This document shows, one piece after another, positions 6,801 to 9,766 of a stretch of 9,766 nt of DNA. A program made the position numbers and the translations under genes. Under the pieces are notes generated by a model that saw only the letters and a program-made list of their open reading frames with translations, made no database searches and had not been told where the DNA came from. Numbering within the stretch: the stretch's first letter is position 1; each line of letters begins with the position of its first letter. Origin of the DNA: an uncultured Paracoccaceae bacterium (GTDB lineage: Bacteria; Pseudomonadota; Alphaproteobacteria; Rhodobacterales; Rhodobacteraceae); the NCBI GenBank assembly GCA_937952085.1, contig CALFYQ010000274.1, positions 1-9,766 of the forward strand, in the 5' to 3' direction.

Positions 6801-7741
6801 CCCAGACCGTTCACTCGCCAGGCGACCGGATCCGTCTTCTTCTCGCCGATCTCGACGCAGGGACGGATCTCGCATTCGCCGCAGCGGAGATCGTCGCCGA
6901 ACCACGAAACCACGAGCGAGACCGAGCGCGCTTCCTGCGCCTCCGCCTCGAGCTGATCCAGCGCCACCAGAAGGTCCGGCCGCTCCGAGATCGAGTTGAC
7001 GTTCTCGAATTCGGTCGCGCCCGGCCCGGAGATCCGTCGCACCTTGCGCGTCTCCAGCGAGAACTCGCCGGACCCCGGCGAAAGCGCCACCGCCTTCACA
7101 AGCCTGGTCAGCGCGCCCTCGTCGTTCACCGGTGTCGGCTGCCGGAACACCTCGAAATGCAGTTGCGGTATCCGGTTGCCGAAACGCTCAAGTGGCAAGT
7201 CCTCGAACACGACATAGGCGAGGCCCCGGAAAGCCGGCGCGCCTTCCTCAATCGCATCGATCAGCGGATCGGGCGGCTGCGAGGAGCCGCCCTTGTAGAC
7301 CCGGTGCGCAAGGTCGGCGAGGGAGATTTCGGTCCCGTCCGCCCAGACCCGGCCGACGCGCTCGATCCGCCCTTCGCAGAGCCCGACCGCCAGCGAAACG
7401 GTGTAACGATATTCCTGCGCGCTCGGCCCTGTCCCCTTGCCGCCGCCGCTCTCCTCGGCATGCTCGCGGAAATCCGAGGACCAGATCATCTGGCCCGCCA
7501 CGCGCATCCGCCCGAATAGCTGAGGGATCGGCTCGCCCTCGCCGGCGCCGGATACGCGAAGACGCTCCAGCCGAGGCGTCTCCACCGGCGAAGCGCCCCG
7601 GCCAAGCAGCGCCTGGTCGATCAGCGAGCCGGCGACGCCGCCAGCGGCGCGCGCCAACGTCCCGACGCCGAAGCCGAACGCGGAGCCGCCAAGCGCCGAT
7701 CCGGCGGATGCGCCTACGGCGGATAGTAGCACGGTCGCCAT
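3857..7741 (-). CDS. GTA g15-like large baseplate protein with TIM-barrel domain (host specificity/'megatron' type)
   Basis: A 1294-aa tail-tip protein matching the length and layout of the RcGTA g15 product. The N-terminus is Gly/Ala-rich and hydrophobic (about 1-50), followed by beta-rich tail-hub-like domains to about residue 310. A GTA TIM-barrel-like domain (about 330-700) follows, with MFYPFILMDIQAGN near 354, CIGSEMRSL (E465), FVGVDNYLPLSDW and FTEIGCPAVDLG (E648). Next are FVWTWDARPFPDFP and a phage-tail_3-like region (about 730-900), then a long beta-rich C-terminus. In the particle it joins the tail tube end to the fibres. ATG 7741 is chosen: GAGAGGAG lies 9 nt upstream and 4 nt separate it from the NlpC/P60 stop; the longer frame begins only with TTG at 7804. 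Cysteines C287, C290 and C295 form an unusual cluster. No frameshift is seen over 3.9 kb. Confidence 0.96.
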   Translation of the reverse strand: MATVLLSAVGASAGSALGGSAFGFGVGTLARAAGGVAGSLIDQALLGRGASPVETPRLERLRVSGAGEGEPIPQLFGRMRVAGQMIWSSDFREHAEESGGGKGTGPSAQEYRYTVSLAVGLCEGRIERVGRVWADGTEISLADLAHRVYKGGSSQPPDPLIDAIEEGAPAFRGLAYVVFEDLPLERFGNRIPQLHFEVFRQPTPVNDEGALTRLVKAVALSPGSGEFSLETRKVRRISGPGATEFENVNSISERPDLLVALDQLEAEAQEARSVSLVVSWFGDDLRCGECEIRPCVEIGEKKTDPVAWRVNGLGRGAAPLVSTDVEGRPIFGGTPSDASVVAAIREMSDRGLAVMFYPFILMDIQAGNSKPDPWSGAVGQPAFPWRGRITLDRAPGVAGSTDQTPAAADEVNAFFGAAEIGDFSVSGDEVSYSGPAEWSFRRLILHYAYLCAAAGGVESFCIGSEMRSLTQIRSAPGAYPAVARLRALVADVRAILGPSVKLGYAADWSEYSNHRPGDGSNDVRFHLDPLWADPNIDFVGVDNYLPLSDWRHEEGHLDEGYGSVHSLDYLRENVEGGEGYDWYYADAAARANQIRTPIVDTAHGEDWIFRVKDFRNWWSNAHHDRPGGVRAAGATAWVPKSKPIRFTEIGCPAVDLGANQPNVFVDPKSSESFLPYFSRGVRDDHMQRRYLEAVLGWWSEAANNPVSPLYGAEMIETAKTFVWTWDARPFPDFPSRETVWSDGPNWRLGHWITGRLGGASLADVVAEICRSAGVLAFDVSELEGVVSGLALTEGLSGRSALQSLMTAYAFDAFESGGVLRFRHRARAADAVLRSEDAVLSREGSAEFERMRAPDGDLPASVSLGFVNGDGDYETAATEARAVSAASTRTEGTTTPVLLDPASAQDVVERQLAEIRAARDGARLTVPRRLLALEPSDIVALTDEPGAPQFRIDAAEDRGGRALTLTRVDVGAYGGARRTPRRPTPAPIYPARPVSHLFIDAPLPDGAAAGPLISAAARPWAGPAALHVSDDGESFARVARLQRPATIGVTATDLPRGAPDLFTRSQSLDVSLVAGALTARSLLSVLSGGNLAALRLPGGQWEIFQFLDAELVAANRWRLSRLLRGQAGTEIFIPELVPAGADFALLDEAVLPLDAPSALRGVERIWRIGPAHKPVSHDSYVEFAATDGGARLRPYAPAHFRAARDAATGDVALSWVRRARVGGDGWEGLDPPLGEDREAYRLTIGAREVELSARAYLWTAAQQAADGAAGDVPATVAQITDLYGHGPAARVTIHV

Positions 7742-7745
7742 GCGT

Positions 7746-8195
7746 TCAGGCTCCTCTCGGGAAACGGAAACAGGCGACGAGCCGGCGCCGCCAGCCGCCG
7801 TCAAAAGGCGCCTCGAAGACCGCGCGCCCCGAATGCGCGTGGATCATCGACGCGCCGAAGCGCGGCGAGGTTGCTCGGATCGCCAGATGCTTCGCCGGCG
7901 CGGCCTCCGCCATCCGGAAGAGAAGCACATCGCCCTCCACGCCGTCGCCCGGCAGGAGGAACCGGCGGCAGGCGGCGAGAAGCCGCTCCTCGCCGGAGCA
8001 TTCCGACCAATCCGGCGCATAGGGCGGAATCGGTTCCGGTTCACCGCCCTGCAGCTCCCGCCAGACGCCTCGGACGAGGCCAAGGCAATCCGCCCCGACG
8101 CCCTTCAGGCTCGCCTGGTGGCGATAGGGCGTCCCGATCCATGCCCGCGCTCTCGCCATCACCTCCGCCGGATCGGCGGCCTCAGCGGCGCACAC
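7746..8195 (-). CDS. GTA g14-like NlpC/P60 cell-wall peptidase
   Basis: A 149-aa cysteine peptidase of the NlpC/P60 family, the baseplate enzyme thought to cleave recipient peptidoglycan so that DNA can pass. The catalytic Cys is C37 in GVGADCLGLVRGVW. The catalytic His is most likely H103 (AKHLAI), and H119 in SMIHAHSG is a candidate for the third polar residue. There is no signal peptide, as expected for a particle-borne enzyme. A GTG at 8195 is preferred: a full AAGGAGG (8201-8207) lies 5 nt upstream, and the family fold begins just after it with ARAWIGTPYRHQ. A longer frame from 8336 would add 47 Arg-rich residues that overlap the g13-like gene deeply. With the GTG, the overlap with the upstream gene is 14 nt. 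The downstream g15-like start follows after 4 nt. Confidence 0.93.
   Translation of the reverse strand: MCAAEAADPAEVMARARAWIGTPYRHQASLKGVGADCLGLVRGVWRELQGGEPEPIPPYAPDWSECSGEERLLAACRRFLLPGDGVEGDVLLFRMAEAAPAKHLAIRATSPRFGASMIHAHSGRAVFEAPFDGGWRRRLVACFRFPRGA
7751..7758 (-). promoter_or_regulatory. Ribosome binding site deciding the g15-like start
   Basis: Minus-strand GAGAGGAG ends 9 nt before the ATG at 7741, inside the last codons of the NlpC/P60 gene. It supports the ATG and not the TTG 63 nt upstream. Confidence 0.75.
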
Positions 8196-9075
8196 GGGAG
8201 CCTCCTTCGAGCGGCCGTCCGGCCGCCGGGCGCGCCGCCAGCCAGCCATCGCCCGGCACGAAGGGAAAGCCGCGGAACGCTTCGGCATTGGCGAATTTGT
8301 CGCGGCAGGTCGCGAAACTCTTGTCGCAGCCTGCAAGCGCGTCGAACGCGTCGCCGGCCGCGGCCTCAGGGAGCGGCGTCTCCGCCAGGGTCAGTTCCAC
8401 CAGCTCGTCAATCCGCCGCTGTCCCTTCACCCGGTCGCTCCGGCCCGCGCGGGCGCCCGAGGTCCAGCTGATCTCGCCGTCGAGAAACCAGTCATCCGGA
8501 TGCGCCGCGAGTCCGGAGACGAGCAGGATCCGCCCGTTCCTGACCGAAACGACCGCGCCGGCGCAGCAAAGCTCGGGCGCGGTCATGTCGACGCCGCAAC
8601 TCACGTCGCCGAGCCGGAGGTCGCAGCAGGAAAGATAGCGCCGGCAGACGGGACGGTTCAGCCGCTCGCCGATCCCGCGCACCTCCGCCTCGAAGGCCTG
8701 CGCGCCGCGCGTCGTCTCGCCGATCTCGCCGCGGAAGAGGAGCGCTCGGTCCCCCGGCGCGTTCCAGTCCACCAGCCAGAGGCGAACCTCCGCGCCGTCA
8801 TAGACGCCGGAACGGAGGTCGACCTCCGAGATGCGCTCCGACCGGAGCGCGCCGGTGGCCGAGACGTTGTCCGGCGAAAGGCCGAGGCTCGCCTCGATCG
8901 CGCTCGCCGAAAAGCCCGACGCGGCCTCGAACACGACACCGCCGAACGCAATGTCACGATCATGATCGGTGAAGCCGAGCGGCGCCCTGCCCTGCGGATC
9001 GATCCGCCAGCAATGCGCCATCGTCGTCGCGCCGGAATCGAGTTTGGCCTGGAACGTGGCGGGAATCGCGCGCAT
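8182..9075 (-). CDS. GTA g13-like hub protein, DUF2163 (phage protein L-like, predicted Fe-S)
   Basis: A 297-aa tail hub protein of the DUF2163/phage BR0599 family. The N-terminal half opens with RAIPATFQAKLDSGATTMAHC and FTDHDRDI, typical of the family. The C-terminal domain carries AGCDKSFATCRDKFANAEAFRGF (split here as CDKSFATC and the segment after it) and PGDGWLA. Cysteines C151 and C160 (C-x8-C, in CDLRLGDVSCGVD) and C250 and C257 (C-x6-C) reproduce the spacing of the four cysteines reported as 4Fe-4S ligands in lambda gpL, so a cluster is likely. Extra cysteines C144, C150, C170 and C171 are also present. The ATG at 9075 shares one base with the TGA of the g12-like gene (TGATG), and GGAGGT (9085-9090) lies 9 nt upstream. 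In RcGTA this protein closes the tube end between the distal tail ring and the large baseplate protein. Confidence 0.95.
   Translation of the reverse strand: MRAIPATFQAKLDSGATTMAHCWRIDPQGRAPLGFTDHDRDIAFGGVVFEAASGFSASAIEASLGLSPDNVSATGALRSERISEVDLRSGVYDGAEVRLWLVDWNAPGDRALLFRGEIGETTRGAQAFEAEVRGIGERLNRPVCRRYLSCCDLRLGDVSCGVDMTAPELCCAGAVVSVRNGRILLVSGLAAHPDDWFLDGEISWTSGARAGRSDRVKGQRRIDELVELTLAETPLPEAAAGDAFDALAGCDKSFATCRDKFANAEAFRGFPFVPGDGWLAARPAAGRPLEGGSRVRR
8201..8207 (-). promoter_or_regulatory. Consensus ribosome binding site for the NlpC/P60 gene
   Basis: Minus-strand AAGGAGG, a full anti-16S match, lies 5 nt before the GTG at 8195 and within the end of the g13-like reading frame. It is the main reason to choose the 149-aa form. 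Confidence 0.85.
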
Positions 9076-9707
9076 CAGACCCGCACCTCCACGATCGGGA
9101 TCGAAGGGATCTCTCCGGCCTCGAAGGCGGCGAGGTTCACTTCGATCCGGTCGGTGTCGAACCTTACCGGCACATGAAACTCGAACCCGGCGGTGAGCGC
9201 CGCGCCCGGCGCCGGCGCGGAGGCGAAGGTCACGATCCCTGCCCCGTAGTCCACGGTGAAATCCGCGCCTTCTGCGAGCGTCACGCCGTCCCGCGCCACC
9301 TGCACGCTGCCCGGCGCCGGCTTCGCGATCGGCCGGAAATAGCTCACGCCGCCGGAATGGTAGCCGCGCTGAAGCGCGAAGGCGGCCGCGGCGCCGTCTC
9401 CGATCCCGAGCGGCTGATCGAAGGGCGTCATGCCCTCCGACGGCGCCGAAGACTTGAAGTCCGCCCAGTCCTTCCAGCGAAAGGCGTGCAGCATGCCGAG
9501 CCGCGCCTCGAAGAAGGCGAGCGCATCGTGAACGTCGTCGAGGGTGCGAAGCCCGAGCCCGGCGTCGTAGCGCCGCCGCGAATGGGCCCAGAGCGCGTTG
9601 CGCTCCTCGAAGCCGGAAGCGAGCGTCACGATCTCCGTGCGCCGCTCGGGCCCGCCGCTCGACCCGAAGGAAAGCGCGGCCGGAAAAAGAACGTCGTGAA
9701 ACGCCAT
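9075..9707 (-). CDS. GTA g12-like distal tail protein, DUF2460
   Basis: A 210-aa protein of the DUF2460 family, complete. The family features are visible in order: MAFHDVLFPAALSFGSSGGP at the N-terminus, TEIVTLASGFEERN with the following WAHSRRRYDAGLGLR, a FFEARLGMLHAFRWKDWADF segment (about 69-88), GYHSGGVSYFRPIAKP, and a C-terminal beta domain ending EIPSIPIVEVRV. In RcGTA the g12 product forms the distal tail ring that joins the tube to the baseplate, comparable to siphophage Dit proteins. The ATG at 9707 follows the tape-measure stop by 7 nt, and a modest GAGGG lies 4 nt upstream, overlapping that stop region. Its own TGA overlaps the next ATG by one base, so the chain g11-g12-g13 is tightly coupled. 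Confidence 0.95.
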   Translation of the reverse strand: MAFHDVLFPAALSFGSSGGPERRTEIVTLASGFEERNALWAHSRRRYDAGLGLRTLDDVHDALAFFEARLGMLHAFRWKDWADFKSSAPSEGMTPFDQPLGIGDGAAAAFALQRGYHSGGVSYFRPIAKPAPGSVQVARDGVTLAEGADFTVDYGAGIVTFASAPAPGAALTAGFEFHVPVRFDTDRIEVNLAAFEAGEIPSIPIVEVRV

Positions 9708-9714
9708 GTCGCCC

Positions 9715-9766
9715 TCAGAGGTTCTTCTCGCCGCGCCGGACGGCGCGGGCGATTGCGGCGGAGACC
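9715..9766 (-). CDS. Tape-measure-like protein, C-terminal end (GTA g11-like)
   Basis: Only the last 16 codons before the TGA (complement of 9715-9717) are in the window; the gene continues past the right edge. The visible residues read VSAAIARAVRRGEKNL, an Ala/Arg-rich helix. From memory, GTA g11 tape-measure proteins end in a comparable short basic helix. The assignment rests mostly on position, directly upstream of the g12-like gene as in the RcGTA cluster, and not on domain evidence. The role would be setting tail length and occupying the tube lumen. Confidence 0.65.
   Translation of the reverse strand, partial: VSAAIARAVRRGEKNL

Noticed and set aside
5873..7519. Long + strand open frame of 548 codons antisense to the g15-like gene
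   Set aside because: No ribosome site before its ATG, composition dominated by Arg, Pro, Ala and Asp without recognisable domains, and it mirrors the codon periodicity of a confident minus-strand gene. Long antisense frames are expected in DNA of this GC content.
7132..8022. + strand open frame of 296 codons across the g15/NlpC junction
   Set aside because: Extremely Arg/Pro/Ser/Ala-rich and spans the boundary of two confident minus-strand genes; no ribosome site.
1..9766. CRISPR array, tRNA/rRNA genes, insertion sequences or att sites
   Set aside because: No regularly spaced direct repeats, no tRNA-like cloverleaf or rRNA sequence, no transposase reading frame and no obvious flanking repeats were found by reading. 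A tRNAscan or repeat search was not possible here.

Overview
The window looks like a chromosomal segment of a high-GC alphaproteobacterium, most likely of the Rhodobacterales. The evidence is the pyruvate dehydrogenase gene order, a CysE of ordinary proteobacterial type, and a tail module whose proteins match, in order and family, the 3' half of the Rhodobacter capsulatus-type gene transfer agent (RcGTA) cluster. No taxonomic marker gene is present, so the placement is an inference from protein families.

Left part, + strand (1-1921): the 3' end of pdhB (E1 beta), then pdhC (lipoylated E2), then a small AhpD-like/carboxymuconolactone-decarboxylase-family gene. A perfect 14-bp inverted repeat lies between pdhC and the AhpD-like gene. 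No dihydrolipoamide dehydrogenase gene follows pdhC here. Middle, - strand (1923-2753): cysE, convergent with the AhpD-like gene, with one base between the two stop codons. A 154-bp stretch upstream of cysE holds a weak promoter candidate, hairpins and a possible terminator for the operon to its right.

Right part, - strand (2908-9766, transcribed right to left): the end of a tape-measure gene (g11-like), then g12-like DUF2460 distal tail protein, g13-like DUF2163 hub protein, g14-like NlpC/P60 peptidase, g15-like TIM-barrel baseplate protein of about 1294 aa, a DUF2793 tail-fibre protein, and last a 76-aa predicted membrane protein. Gaps run from an 8-nt or 14-nt overlap to 12 nt, so this reads as one operon with translational coupling. 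All complete frames are open. In the RcGTA particle the homologues form the tail tip: distal tail ring, hub, wall-degrading peptidase, large baseplate protein and fibres. The g13-like protein keeps cysteine spacing that matches the Fe-S ligands of lambda gpL.

No integrase, transposase, tRNA, CRISPR array or att-like repeat was seen. The system itself is a known one (GTA tail module). The less ordinary points are the fibre and small membrane-protein genes appended directly to the g15 end, the AhpD-like gene placed behind a lipoyl-bearing E2, and the CysE C-terminus without the canonical terminal isoleucine.
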